From: Catonia carolina
Taxonomy: Eukaryota > Arthropoda > Insecta > Hemiptera > Achilidae
NCBI GenBank assembly: GCA_035578175.1
Contig: JAQMRL010000021.1
Location: forward strand, 3,673,823 to 3,737,822
Length of the DNA: 64,000 nucleotides
Direction: 5' to 3'
Part shown: positions 42,025 to 52,685 of the stretch, in pieces
Layout: each line of letters starts with the position of its first letter
Position numbering within the stretch: position 1 is the first letter of the stretch
Made by a program: the position numbers and the translations under genes
Notes under the pieces: model-generated
Told to the model about the DNA's origin: nothing
Seen by the model: the letters and a program-made list of their open reading frames with translations, nothing else
Database searches by the model: none

Positions 42025-42705
42025 GAGGTGTGGCTATTAAATAACAAGCCTGACATTGTAGAAAATTTTTTTAAAATTTTATACATAATCACTTATTGTC
42101 ACCTTCAATACACACTCCTTCACTATCCCTACAACGCTCCATGCGAATTTTCCATTGATGGAAACAGTGCTGGAAGTCATTTTCTGTCAGCTCCTTCAGG
42201 ACACATGCCGATTTCTCTTTTACAGCTTCCACAGACTCAAATCTTGTCCCTTTTAATGCAGATTTCACCTTAGGGAACAGGTAGAAGTCACATGGTGCAA
42301 GATCTGGTGAATAAGGTGGATGTTCTAACACTGAGATGCTGTACTTGGCTAGGAACTTCCTGACAGATAACATGGAATGAGCTGGCGCATTGTCTTGGTG
42401 GAGAACCCATGATTTGTCCTTCCACATTTTGGAACGTTTTGTCCTTACTCTTAGGCGTAGTTTAGAAAGTACCTCAAGGTAGTAATATTGATTAATTGTT
42501 TGACCTTCAGGAACCTAGTGAAGGTACACAATCCCATGGATATAAAAAAAAACAATCATCATTGCTTTAAATTTTGACTTGCTCATTTGAGCTATTTTAG
42601 CTCTCGTTGAAGTTCGGCTCTTCCATTGCATGGATTGGCAATTTGTTTCTGGATCATAAGTAAAAATCCATATTTCATTAAATGTTATTATCTTCTACCT
42701 GTTCC
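42025..42705 (-). pseudogene. classic mariner (DD34D) element, 3' part
   Basis: The minus strand reads IWIFTYDPETN, then an in-frame stop (IVYLH-stop-VPEGQTINQYY), WVLHQDNAPAHSMLSV, LEHPPYSPDLAPCDFYLFPK and CIEGDNK-stop at 42089. The second and third catalytic Asp are 34 residues apart. The first Asp is Asn. The right terminus GAGGTGTGGCTATTAAATAA is a mariner-type end. The N-terminal half is missing. Confidence 0.88.
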
Positions 42706-42872
42706 CTAAAGTGAAATCTGCATTAAAAGGGACAAGATTTGAGTCTGTGGAAGCTGTAAAAGAGAAAGCGGCACGTGTCCTGAAGAAGCTGACAGAAGAT
42801 TACTTCCAGCACTGTTTCCAACAATGGGAAATTGGCATGGAGCGTTGTAGGGATAGAGAAGGAGTGTATAAG
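42692..42872 (+). pseudogene. inverted mariner transposase fragment
   Basis: FYLFPKVKSALKGTRFES to MERCRDREGVY in forward orientation, joined directly to the reverse mariner copy. It is closest to the fragment at 2193. Confidence 0.8.
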
Positions 42873-42884
42873 GCATAATTTTTT

Positions 42885-43180
42885 TGACTGGAATGCTTGA
42901 ATTCGTTACAAGTTAGAGGGGTTGGTTGAACCAAACCAAATTCCCTTCTTCAGAGTATATTTAAAAATATTAAAATTGAAATTTAGAACTGTGTTTCCAT
43001 TTAGTCATTTAGATTAAACACTGCTCTAAATTTTAATTTTAATTTTTTTAAAATATGCTCTGAAGAAACTGGTACCACCGAAATGGGTACCGGTATAAGT
43101 TTTTTAAACTTAAATAAGCAACCAAAGGTAAGGTGAGAAATTTCATTTATACTGTACTTATAATATTTTGGAAATGAACG
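42885..43180. repeat. PLE-2 3' ends, head to head
   Basis: A degraded reverse PLE-2 end (CCCTTCTTCAGAGTATATTT) is followed by a forward end with GCTCTGAAGAAACTGGTACC and ACCGAAATGG. In the forward copy ATGCT before the core can pair with AAGCAACC near 43117, across a long stem III built on AAGTTT/AAACTT. Confidence 0.55.
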
Positions 43181-43470
43181 ATTCAATAATAAAAATTATA
43201 AAATTAAAATAATTTAATTAAGTCGGTCTTTGGTCTCTTATTAAATATTAACAGTTGTTTTATTGCTTTATTATATTTATTGATTCATGAGTCATAAATT
43301 GGATCTTTCACATAAAAATTAATATATTTTTTAATAATAGGAAAAACAATATTTCTGATGAATTTTTTCAGAATTTTTTTTTTGGTTTTAACGTTCGACT
43401 GTTCTGCAATTACTGCTAATGCAGACGGTGAAGGATGAAATGATTTTTTTGTAACGTATGAAAATATACT

Positions 43471-43549
43471 GTGCCTGAATGGGATTCGAACCCAAGACTG
43501 CAAGATGAGAGGCGAGCACATTACCAACTACCTTAATGTGGCCGGCTTA
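43471..43549 (-). repeat. tRNA-like remnant
   Basis: The minus strand carries AGTTGGTAATGTGCTCGCC (D-arm/box A-like) and TTGGGTTCGAATCCCATTC (T-arm/box B). CTCATCT sits at the anticodon-loop position with CAT as a possible anticodon. The acceptor stem does not pair well, so it is a SINE head or pseudogene, not a working tRNA. Confidence 0.55.
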
Positions 43550-43633
43550 CAGAAAAGAATTGGTAAATTAGAGATGGCTTACATACAAATGAAGAAGTTT
43601 TAGAACAAAAAATGTGTAACTATAAACACTTAA

Positions 43634-44209
43634 GTAAGGCACTTAAATACAGTTGTTGTTCCACAAGTCCTGTATGCAGGGGAGACGCTGACCCTGTGTA
43701 GAAAGGGAGAGTTAGAAAAATAAAATAAAATACACAGAAGATTGGGTCAAGTTAACCTGGTATCTATCTTTGATCTAAAAAGCAAAATCCATAAAAAAAG
43801 GTCAAATGAAATGATTGACAAACTATTTGGTGAAACCTGTTTTACCAATTTAAAGAAAAGGAGGTTAGAGTATTATGGCCATCTGATGAGATTGCGTGAC
43901 CAAGAGAATGACGCATACAAACTAATTAAATACCAAGAACAACTAAAAACAAGAGATAAATGGATCAAAGAAATCGAAGCAGATCTAAAAACTATGAACA
44001 TTTCAAGAGAAAGCATTAAGTATAAAGACTTTTACAAAAAAAAATTAAAATTTTTTGTAAACTTTCCATTAACGCAAGTGCAGAGAGTTGGGGAGGCCTG
44101 GACTGAAAAACGAAAACAGGCTTTTAGTGGTAACATGAAGGAATTTCACTCCCAAAGAAAGCAGCTCAGGAATTCAACTAAAAAGCGAAAAAATTTACTA
44201 CATAAATAG
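43634..44209 (+). pseudogene. RTE-like LINE tail
   Basis: QVLYAGETLTLCRKGELEK-stop, then in the same frame IHRRLGQVNLV, KKRRLEYYGHLMRLRDQEND and DKWIKEIEADLKTMNISRES. It has the same domain as 39713 but a diverged sequence. One in-frame TAA occurs near 43721. Confidence 0.7.
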
Positions 44210-44462
44210 TGTGCTATTTGATGGGCTAGTGGAATTTAAAAAGAAAGGGAAAACATAAAACTTAGTAATTTTTATACTATTTTGTTGTAAAATAAAATCT
44301 GAGATGGTAATAATAATAACAACAATGATATATTGGTTTACTTTTTCATTTTATTTAAATTTGGTGTATCTGTTATTAAATAAATGGGAAAGCCATTACC
44401 CAGGATCCTACGCACAAGCCCAAGGCTTATGTGTAGGCATCATTACTCAATAAAAAAAAAAT

Positions 44463-44578
44463 TGTATAAAAGTAACTATCTTTCCTAGGATTTGAACCAG
44501 TAACTTTAATCTCCAAAAATCAGCTGTTAAACAGTTGACACATGTTGACGACTTTACCTCTAGACCAACCTGGCAGGT
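44463..44578 (-). repeat. S1 SINE head
   Basis: The tRNA-like 5' part only (TGGTCTAGAGG box A, CAACTGTTTAACAGCTG, GGTTCAAATCC box B). It is followed on the plus-strand side by an R4 repeat. Confidence 0.75.
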
Positions 44579-44659
44579 TAATTGTATTTAAAAAATTAAC
44601 TGTTATATTAAATTTTATTTGAAATTGAACAGTATTTTTAAAAAAAATTTTTTTTTTTT

Positions 44660-44915
44660 TTTAGCTTTTATTAATTTGTTATCGGGAACTGTACTTTGTT
44701 GACAACTACCCAATTTGATCGCTGCTTTTTGCTGTATTTTTTTTGACGTGGATTAGACATGAGTTTGAACAGGGACTCCCCAGTAGAGTTTGTCCATGGA
44801 TGGTTGTCAACTTTTCACCATACAAAGTTGCTTGCTGAACCGGTGTTACTTAACAAGTAATAGCGACTTTCTACCAACTGACTGACTGGGCTGGCCCGAA
44901 GGCCTTAAAAAAATT
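44660..44915. repeat. R4 repeat, second copy
   Basis: Matches 2404-2682 from GTTATCGGGAACTGTAC to the CTGACTGACTGGGC and CCCGAAGGCC hairpin end, with scattered differences. Confidence 0.65.
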
Positions 44916-45236
44916 CATACATTTTTTTTCATTGTAAAACTGAACATAATTTTTACACTACATTATTTTTATAAAGCATAATTAAATGTTTGTTTTAATA
45001 TTATTTATGTACAGTAATTATTAAAATTAATTGTTAATTAATTTATATTATTTGGTTATGAGAAAAACTAATCTATTACAGTAGATTACTTACATTGTAT
45101 TGACTTAAAAGAGGTAGTAGTAAAAGAATAATAATTATTTACACAAGATGAAAATATTATTTACATAATGTTTGTTCTAAATATTGGCTTCAGTGTGGTA
45201 AAACTGTAATTATGTAGAGTAGCATTAATCCAAAAC
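44916..45236. other. unannotated AT-rich interval
   Basis: Nothing recognisable. It is flanked by R4 and the 64-bp tandem array. Confidence 0.4.
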
Positions 45237-45492
45237 CCGCTTGTCTGGACTTTTCTCATTTTACTTAGTTAATACCTCTAGAGCAGCGGTTTTCAAAGTG
45301 CCGCTTGTCTGGACTTTTCTCATTTTACTTAGTTAATACCTCTAGAGCAGCGGTTTTCAAAGTGCCGCTTGTCTGGACTTTTCTCATTTTACTTAGTTAA
45401 TACCTCTAGAGCAGCGGTTTTCAAAGTGCCGCTTGTCTGGACTTTTCTCATTTTACTTAGTTAATACCTCTAGAGCAGCGGTTTTCAAAGTG
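45237..45492. repeat. 64-bp tandem array of a SINE/hAT junction (4 units)
   Basis: Units start at 45237, 45301, 45365 and 45429 and are essentially identical. Each contains S2-derived TTTACTTAGTTAATACCTCT followed by the hAT terminus CAGCGGTTTTCAAAGTG. The amplified unit therefore spans the insertion boundary and the array must postdate the hAT insertion. Confidence 0.93.
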
Positions 45493-46116
45493 TCGTATGC
45501 ATACCCCTTGTGGTACGCAGGACCGTGGCCGGTGGTACGCCAGTATTTACGTTTGATTGATTTCATTTTGTATCTTTCTGATAATTTATTTTCGAGGAAA
45601 GGAGAATCCAAAATTCATGCTTGTGTGTGAGATTTACACATCACACAGCCTGTATGGAATCATTCCTGCATTCACTTTTTCTAGGACAAAAGAGAAAGAA
45701 AATAAAACCATTAAATCAGTGAACGCTGTAAGGTTGCAAACTGTGAATTTCCGAGCAGCAACATCCTGTTATAATGTTTCATTTTCATGTATGAGTTTTA
45801 AATATAATTGTTTGAACGTTTTTTTTCATAAAGTACTTTTATTTTTGTTTGATTTTACCATAATGAACTAGGTTGTGTTTGGTGTGGTTTAATCCAGTTC
45901 AAAAAATTAATTTGATTGGACACTAATTTGTATAAATAAAAAGTGGTCACCAACTAATCAGTATGTATTATTTATTTATAGTAGTGTTAAAAGTGTATGA
46001 TACGCGCGCAGCTCCTTTTCTTCTGTGCCCTTGACAATGTTTATACATAATTATTTTTAGACAGAACCACTGGTGGTACATGAACATGTCAAGACATATT
46101 AAGTGGTATACCACTG
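45476..46116. mobile_element. hAT element 1 (641 bp, non-autonomous)
   Basis: Left end CAGCGGTTTTCAAAGTGTCG, right end GTGGTATACCACTG. Flanking 8-bp duplication CTCTAGAG/CCCTAGAG (45468-45475 and 46117-46124). It contains no transposase. The target matches the NTCTAGAN preference known for some hAT families. Confidence 0.82.
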
Positions 46117-46415
46117 CCCTAGAGCAGTGGTTCTCAAACATTTTTGGCAACAGAACGCTTTTGAAACACTAAATATCTTACGGAGCCCTAAAATGAGCAA
46201 ACCATGGTTTTATGTTCATTCTTTAATAGTTATCATTAAATTTAATGAAAATTATACAAAAATTGTTATAAATTATACACTATTGACCTCTACAACAATA
46301 TACCAAACAACACAGAATAATACAATTTACCAAAATAACACTTTAAATTGATATAAATCCTAATAATGCATCCTGCAGCTTGAAATTAATTTTATTTTAT
46401 ATAATAAATATTGCC

Positions 46416-46797
46416 CATAACAGACAGGTGGAGTGTCAAATTATTTACACTCAATCTGTTCGTCGCAGGGCTGAAATAAATAGTTCTGTTTTTTATCATG
46501 TGGTCAGCCAATTAAATGACTGAATCATTTAAGAACAGAAGAGGTAGAGGTGTAAATGCCACTAATCAGAGTTATCTTCTCTTAAAATAATGAATTTTAT
46601 TATACAGTTGGACCCTGTGGTGAATGAAGTGAAGGTATCTTTTGCAGAATTGAAAATATGTGCTTTTAAGAGGGCCTGGCGTGCTGATTAGTGTACTCAG
46701 TGAGTTGTGGCAATGGTAAACCACCTCACTCCTCGTTTTACTTAGTAAAACCTCTACAGGTTCAAACCAGCCTTTCGGCTAATCACCTAAACAACAA
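46416..46797 (+). repeat. S2 retroposon inside PLE-1
   Basis: From CCCATAACAGACAGGTGGAG to ATCACCTAAACAACAAC. A short internal deletion removes part of the CGTACTTTTCACTC block. Confidence 0.85.
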
Positions 46798-46860
46798 CAT
46801 AATAAATTTATACAATAAAATATTTCACTAACCTTTTTTAAGCTGCTTTAACTTTTATTA

Positions 46861-46904
46861 TTCACTTACATGTGTTTCGGTGGATCCACCATCATCAGAG
46901 TATA
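46861..46904 (-). ncRNA. hammerhead ribozyme, PLE-1
   Basis: CTGATGA, hairpin GGTGGATCCACC, GAAAC-ACAT-GTA with all core bases intact. Stem I is weakened (ACT/AGT plus a G-U pair and one mismatch). Confidence 0.65.
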
Positions 46905-47089
46905 ATAATAGCATTGAAACTAAAATGTTTTTTTAAATCAGTAGAAGATGTTACATCTTCAGTCATTTTTGTATTTGTATAAAACTGTTTTATACAAAAT
47001 ACAAATGACTGAAAATGTAACATCTTCTGCAGATTTTAAAAAAAAATTTAGTTTTAATGTATACTAATATAATAAAGAAGAAACGTCTA

Positions 47090-47123
47090 TTTGTTTGTTT
47101 GTTTGTTTGTTTGTTTGTTTGTA
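47090..47123. repeat. (TTTG)n microsatellite with conserved downstream block
   Basis: Eight or so TTTG units are followed by TATGAGGTAATCTCAGAAAC. A block of this kind (microsatellite, then an ATCTCAGAAACTACTG-type sequence) recalls the layout inside H elements. Confidence 0.7.
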
Positions 47124-48672
47124 TGAGGTAATCTCAGAAACTACTGTACTGATTTTAAAAAATCTTTCATTTTTGCATAGCTTAAAGCTTCCTGATCAAT
47201 ATAGGATATTTCACAACTTTAAGTAACTTTAATTAAGTAAGTTAAGCAACTTAAACTGTGACAATGTCACATGTTTTAGTTAATTGGGTGCATAGCACTT
47301 GTATTTTTTCTAAGTCCTCTGGATGGTGTATTTTTTGGGCTAGAAGCACGATTCAACTTTTATATTTCATAGAAAAACGTGAAGAATAACATTCGATTCC
47401 AAAAACATTAAAAAATCGAAAATATTTAAAATTTGTATTTTTGTACTATATTTCATACATTTGTTTTCATTCAACAGGTAGTGAATGAGTCATATATTTC
47501 CAATTACTCTGCGTACCGCACTCACATACTCGTATTACTGTCTCTTATCTCAGCCATATATCAACTGTCTCTTTCTTTTCCATCGGCATTCTTCTATGCA
47601 TTCTATTCAATTCTGTTAAATCGCAGGGACAAACATTTAATTCGGTGGGCATCGATTTGAGACAAGAGTTTTTCCTTCACTCATGGACAACTTAATGTCA
47701 AACTTTGTAGAGCTGGAAGTGCAGAAAAACAATTTATTTTGCTACCACAGGGCAACAAAACCACAAATATTGTATATAGAGAGGTTTTAAAATAATTTAA
47801 TGAGGCTTACATTAGCTGCTGTGAAGTGAAGCGAGCAGGGGCTGCTAGTGATATTATAAACTCTGATGATGGTGGATTCACCAAAACACGTGTTTAAGAA
47901 TAATAAAATTTTAGGCATCTTAAAAAACGGTTAGTAAAATTTATAAAATAGTAAATAATTGATATGATTATAATTTCTCATTGTAACAAAATTGTAGATT
48001 TATTACTCTGGTAGTCACCTCATTTTCGGCAATCATCCACTGAGAGATAAATAACTTTTACAAAACCAACATTGATATGATATTTATAAGCCCCCTTTTA
48101 CATGGTCAGTTCAATTCTCATATTATTTTTTGTTTTAGTTCAATTAACAAAAATCCACTTCTACTCTTTCCAGTTTAGTTCTAGTTTGAGTAATGGATGA
48201 CAATCTACCTACTGCAATAGGGCTGTCATTAGCATTAACAAACCAAAGGAGAAACAGATCAATTTGGAATGAATAATGGTTACAAAAAAGACAATCCTGG
48301 TCTCATTTTTGCTAGCTCCATTTTGTTTGTAGTTGATGAATCGTATTTTATATAAGTACCTAATTAACAATTTATTATATGCATCTTCTCATCGTTTGAA
48401 TGTATTATGGTAACTTGAGTCCTTCTTTTTCCACCGACACAGAAAACTGCGATATAATTTAATGAAATCTGTCACTACTTCCTTATTTGACATCAGGTGC
48501 GGACATGGTTACAACAGATATGAAAAAGAAACTGAAGCTTCTGTACACATGGTTGTTTGAACTGATAATGAGCAACTGACAAGTGGCTTGTTAGTTTTCC
48601 ATTGAACCAGCATTCAGTTTCCGTTTCAGATCAAACCTTCAGTTTTGATGTTTTTCACATCGGTTTTAACTA
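47124..48672. other. unannotated interval inside hAT 2
   Basis: It contains a degraded forward PLE-1 end at about 47860-47960 (CTCTGATGATGGTGGATTCA, then AAAAC in place of GAAAC). I see no gene in the rest. Confidence 0.5.
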
Positions 48673-48980
48673 ACCCACCGGGTTGGTCTAGAGGTAAAGT
48701 CGTTGCCAAAATCAGCTGTTTAACAGCTGATTATCGTAGATGAAGGTTCCTGGTTCAAATCCTAGTAAAGGTAGTTACTTTTATACGGATTTGAATGCTA
48801 GACAGTGGTTAGGGTTCAATTAACCATACTCTCTCAGGAATGGTGGGCCTGAGTCTGTACAAGACTACACCTCATTTACATGTCATACACATCATCCTCA
48901 TCTCATTGTGTCATGGGGTTGCTTATTGTTCTGAATTGAACAGATTGCAACGTACACATATTAGGAATTTAAAAAAAAAA
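48673..48980 (+). repeat. S1 tRNA-derived SINE, near full length
   Basis: CCCACCGGGTTGGTCTAGAG head, GGTTCAAATCC box B, tail GATTGCAACGTACACATATT plus poly-A. Confidence 0.87.
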
Positions 48981-49041
48981 GTTTTAACTGACATTTCATC
49001 TGAAACTTAAACTAATGAGAACTGTACTGATCATGTAAAAG

Positions 49042-49454
49042 CAGGGGCGGTTTCAGAGAAGGGGCCATGGGGGCCATGGCCCCTCCCCCCTGAAAAACTA
49101 GGAAAACTTAGTTTAATATTTTTTCTATAAGCTATTATTTCTAATAAAACTGAATCCCAATACTCGTACCTATCAATTAACAATAATTATTTTAGTATAA
49201 AAATGAGTCAAACAGAAAATATCTATTTTTAAATAGAATTAAGATAACAATCAGTGTCAGTAGTCAAAAGCTACTCGCATCCAGTCAGCACCTTGAAAAT
49301 TTCTCTATGAATTAAAATTGTGGTTACAGCAATACAGCATAAAAGAGGACTTTTCAATGACTCAATTACAAACTATGTATTACAAATTATGTAGTAAGAG
49401 CTACATAAAAACAAGATAGCCCCCCCCCGAAAATCAGCCCTGGAACCGCCCCTG
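49042..49454. mobile_element. hAT MITE, 413 bp
   Basis: Termini CAGGGGCGGTTTCAG and CTGGAACCGCCCCTG. The exact 8-bp duplication TGTAAAAG lies at 49034-49041 and 49455-49462. A C/G-rich run lies near each end. Non-coding. Confidence 0.9.
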
Positions 49455-49754
49455 TGTAAAAGGAGGTTAAGAGTTTGTTTTCTCAAAGCGTGTGACAAGA
49501 CTTTACGTAGACATTATTTTGGTGGAGCCCTCACAGAGGCCTTCTGGAACCTCAGGTCTCCGCGAAGCACATGTTGAGTAACACTGCTCTAGAGTTTCAA
49601 ACTAGCTTTTCGGTTGATGACCTAAACAACAAAATTTTTGGTTCGTATAACAGATTACCCTTCAAAGTAGAATAGATATTTTTGTGTATTATACAAGAAA
49701 TCATAAGGATGGTAAACGCAATTTTGTAAAGGCAGATCTCTGGTCACATTAAAA

Positions 49755-50082
49755 TCAAAAATAAATCTTTATAATGCATCCTGCAGTTTGAAATTATTTC
49801 TATTTCATATAATGAATAATTTATATAATAATTTCACCAACCTTCTTTTTAAACTGTGTCAACTTTATTTTTATTCTTACTTACACGTGTTTCGGTGAAT
49901 CCACCATCATCAGAGTAAATAAAAAAATTGAAACTAAAAAACTTTTTATCTCACTTATTTAAAATTTTCAGAAGATGATACATCTTCAGTCATTTGTATA
50001 AAACTGATTTTAAAATTAATTTATTTTAATTTATCCCTTCTCATATTTACTGTAGATAGCAGCAGCAGTCAATATCACTTCG
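49755..50082 (-). repeat. PLE-1 3' end with last codons of its ORF
   Basis: A reverse copy from CATCCTGCAGTTTGAAATTA through the ribozyme to a stop codon and the final codons (EVILTAAAIYSKYEKG equivalent). This matches the end of the frame at 1094 and confirms the link between that ORF and this 3' region. S2 follows at 50083. Confidence 0.85.
49876..49919 (-). ncRNA. hammerhead ribozyme, PLE-1
   Basis: Stem I TTTACT/AGTAAG (five Watson-Crick pairs plus one G-U), CTGATGA, hairpin GGTGGATTCACC, GAAAC-ACGT-GTA. Core intact. The loop change GATC to GATT keeps the stem. Confidence 0.78.
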
Positions 50083-50475
50083 TTGTTTAGGTCAACAGCC
50101 GAAAGGCTGGCTTGAACCTCTAGAGGTTTTACTAAGTAAAAACGGGGAGTTAGGTGGTTTACCATTGCCTTCCTCACTGAGTTGAAAGAGTATGCTTATC
50201 AGCATGCCGGGCCCTCCGAAAAGCACTCACTTTCCACCCTGCAAATGACACCTTCACTTCATTCACCACAGGGTCTGGCTGCATAGTGAAATTCATTACT
50301 CTCAGAGGAGATAACTCTGACTAGTGTCTTTTACACCTCTACCTCTTCTGTTCTTAAATGATTCACTCATTTAATTGGCTGACCATGTGATAAGAAACAG
50401 AACTATTTATTTTAGCCCTGCAACGAATAGATTGAGTGTAAATAATTTGACACTCCACCTGTCTGTTATGGGCAG
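50083..50475 (-). repeat. S2 retroposon, near full length
   Basis: GTTGTTTAGGTCAACAGCCG to CTGTCTGTTATGGGCAG, very close to the copy at 208. It lies against the PLE-1 fragment. Confidence 0.85.
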
Positions 50476-50508
50476 GTTTGCACATTATACATACCATTTA
50501 TTTAAATA

Positions 50509-51610
50509 CAGTAAAGCGTCAATAATCCGGATTAATTGGGACTGGACGCCATCCGGATTATCAAATTATCCGGATTATCGAAACACCCGATAAAATTGCC
50601 AGTAGACGTCTTCAAAGTAAGAAAACTACAGTAGCTAAATTCGACTATATTTTACATGATTTATTAACAGAAATGTGAAGCGGGTAAGTAAAGCTAAGAA
50701 ATACAGTATTATGTTGTTATGTAGTATAAAGAACTAATTTTTATTTAACAAAATTTGTAATTGTACATATAAAAGAGTGATACATAATAAGCTTTGGCGC
50801 CATATTGTACTCAAAAGACTCTTAATATTTTGATTTAAGACAATTAATTTAATTTGTGCAAGAGACAATGCTTTAAAAAACATATTTGACACTTTTTTTT
50901 TATTATTATTCTTAATTTGTGTACGTTGCAATCTGTTCAATTGAGAACAATAAGCAACCCCATGACCCAATGAGATGAGGATGATGTGTATGATGTGTAA
51001 ATGAGGTGTAGTCTTGAACAATATATTGCCTCAAGGTTTAAAAAGTTGTGACAATTTAAGTCATTTTAAAAAAAAGCTAAAACAATATTTGATTGACGAA
51101 ACATTTTACAGTGTACACGAATTCCTTTCTAAATAGTTTTGGTATTTAACTTTAATTAAACAAATATTGTGTACAATTTGATACAAAGGGGTTCTTGACA
51201 AGCCTGCTGAGTTAAGCAGTGGTAGGGGGAAATTATTGGTAAGTGATGAATTTATCATTGTGTTTGATTTATTTTTATTATTTATTGTGTGTGATATTTA
51301 ATTCAATAGGGTTCATGACAAGCCTACTGAAGTAAGCAGTAGCAAAAACAAATTTTGGTGGTAAGTAGTAAATTTATCACATTGGTGATAAACTTTCAGT
51401 TCATCAATTTTACCTTGACATGTCCTATACTCCCTTTGGAGTCTCCAGGATGCAAGTAGCAAAAAAAAACAAAAAAAAAACAGACCCAGCCCGACCATTC
51501 CTGAGAAACACTTTTAACCTACGATAAATTAATTTCCATTTTTCGCCAGAATTGAATCCGGATTTTCGACGTTCCGGATTTTTGACGTCTGAATTATTGA
51601 CGCTCTAATG
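50509..51610. mobile_element. pogo/Tigger-like element P1 (TA target)
   Basis: TA then CAGTAAAGCGTCAATAATCC at the left. The complement of the right end reads CATTAGAGCGTCAATAATTC. Subterminal repeats ATCCGGATTA occur on both sides. There is no transposase. The interior is an S1 SINE (50892-51016, 51481-51506) split by a LINE 3' end. Confidence 0.75.
51017..51480 (+). pseudogene. LINE 3' end inserted in S1
   Basis: ILPQGLKSCDNLSHFKKKLK then a YSVHEFLSK-stop ending, typical of the last residues of L2/CR1-like LINEs. A 3' UTR follows with two GACAAGCCTGCTGA-type repeats and the terminal block TGACATGTCCTATACTCCCT. It ends in an A-rich run that abuts the interrupted SINE. Confidence 0.7.
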
Positions 51611-51922
51611 TAGTAATATAAATGATAGATACTATTGTAAATTCATTTGTTATAAATAAACTGTAAAGAAGTGCAACAAAATTTTTTTACAGGTTGAAGA
51701 ATAATTCTGGTAATAAAATATTAAAGTTTCATTGAATTTTACAATATTAAAATTAAACCTAAAGCTACCTAAAAATAAACCCTATATCTAATTTTATTGT
51801 TTTAAAAGTTAAAACATATAAAAATTTATTAAACTATTTTAATTTATCGATTTAATTAATGGCAAATTGTTTACATTCTAATTTTTATGACCTATATACA
51901 TTATTTATAATTTTATATAATA

Positions 51923-52665
51923 CAGTAAACCCTCGTTAATCCGGACCCCTTTAACACGGACTTCGCTTAATCCGGACAGCCAGTTGACTACATAGTTGAT
52001 TTTCAAGTAGATATCGGTTTGTAAATTTATTTAATATTGAGAATATTAGTATAATATACGTATAACCAGGTTAAAAAAATTACCAGTCTTATTTTCTGTG
52101 TTTCAAAACGTAATGTCTTAAGCACAGAATGGACCTTTCATATTCACAGTGTAATACATTTTACAACATGTTATTGTCTGTATATATAACTAAAATCAAA
52201 ATACACGTTCGTTTTCTATAAAGGGTGTTTCATTATGTACCTTTGTTCATATGAAGGTTAGGTGGGGGTTCCCAAAAATAACCGAAATAGCATTGCCGTG
52301 GGTGGATCTTGTGTAGCACGCGCTTCCGCCGCAGGGCGTGTATTGCGCAACTCATTACCAGTTTAGTGCCGCCTTTGCTCTAACTTGTATCGTTATTTTA
52401 CAGTGATTTTTTTTAACGTTATTTTGTTCATTGCAAAAAAATCACTTCAGATTAATAGTGTACAAGTTAGACCGGTAACACAGGCGGCACTGAATTGGTA
52501 ATAAGTTGTGCAATACACGCTCCGTGGCGGAAGCGCGTAAAACTCCGCCCACGGCAATGCTATATCGGTTAATTTTGGTATCCGTTCGTATTTAATTTAA
52601 TCTGGACTTTCACTAATCCGGACGACTTAGAGCCCCAATTAGTCCGGATTAACGAGGGATTACTG
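51923..52665. mobile_element. pogo/Tigger-like element P2 (TA target)
   Basis: TA flanks at 51921-51922 and 52666-52667. Ends CAGTAAACCCTCGTTAATCC and its near match CAGTAATCCCTCGTTAATCC, with internal AATCCGGAC repeats. An inverted-repeat insertion occupies the middle. It ends 20 bp from the stop codon of the Q-rich gene, so it lies in or just past that gene's 3' UTR. Confidence 0.85.
52218..52575. repeat. foldback insertion inside P2
   Basis: The arms GCATTGCCGTGGGTGGATC, GCGCTTCCGCCGCAGGGCGT and TCATTACCAGTTTAGTGCCG are mirrored at 52455-52570 around a TCACTTC/AGTGATT centre. Markedly GC-richer than its surroundings. Type unknown. Confidence 0.7.
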
Positions 52666-52685
52666 TATTACTATTTTAATAAAAT

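Larger units (their letters stand above)
46352..47060. repeat. PLE-1 inverted dimer split by S2
   Basis: A reverse PLE-1 end (CATCCTGCAGCTTGAAATTA) is interrupted by an S2 copy at about 46416-46797 (ATAATAAAT on both sides). It then continues to a palindrome centred near 46990 (ACTGTTTTATACAAAATAC). Confidence 0.8.
46125..49586. mobile_element. hAT element 2 (3.5 kb with nested insertions)
   Basis: Left end CAGTGGTTCTCAAACATTTT, right end complement CAGTGTTACTCAACATGTGC. Flanked by CCCTAGAG and CTCTAGAG (49587-49594). S2 sequence resumes at 49595 (TTTCAAACTAGC). It shares its left duplication with hAT 1, so one inserted next to the other. No transposase was seen. Most of its length is PLE, S2, S1 and a smaller hAT. 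Confidence 0.8.
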
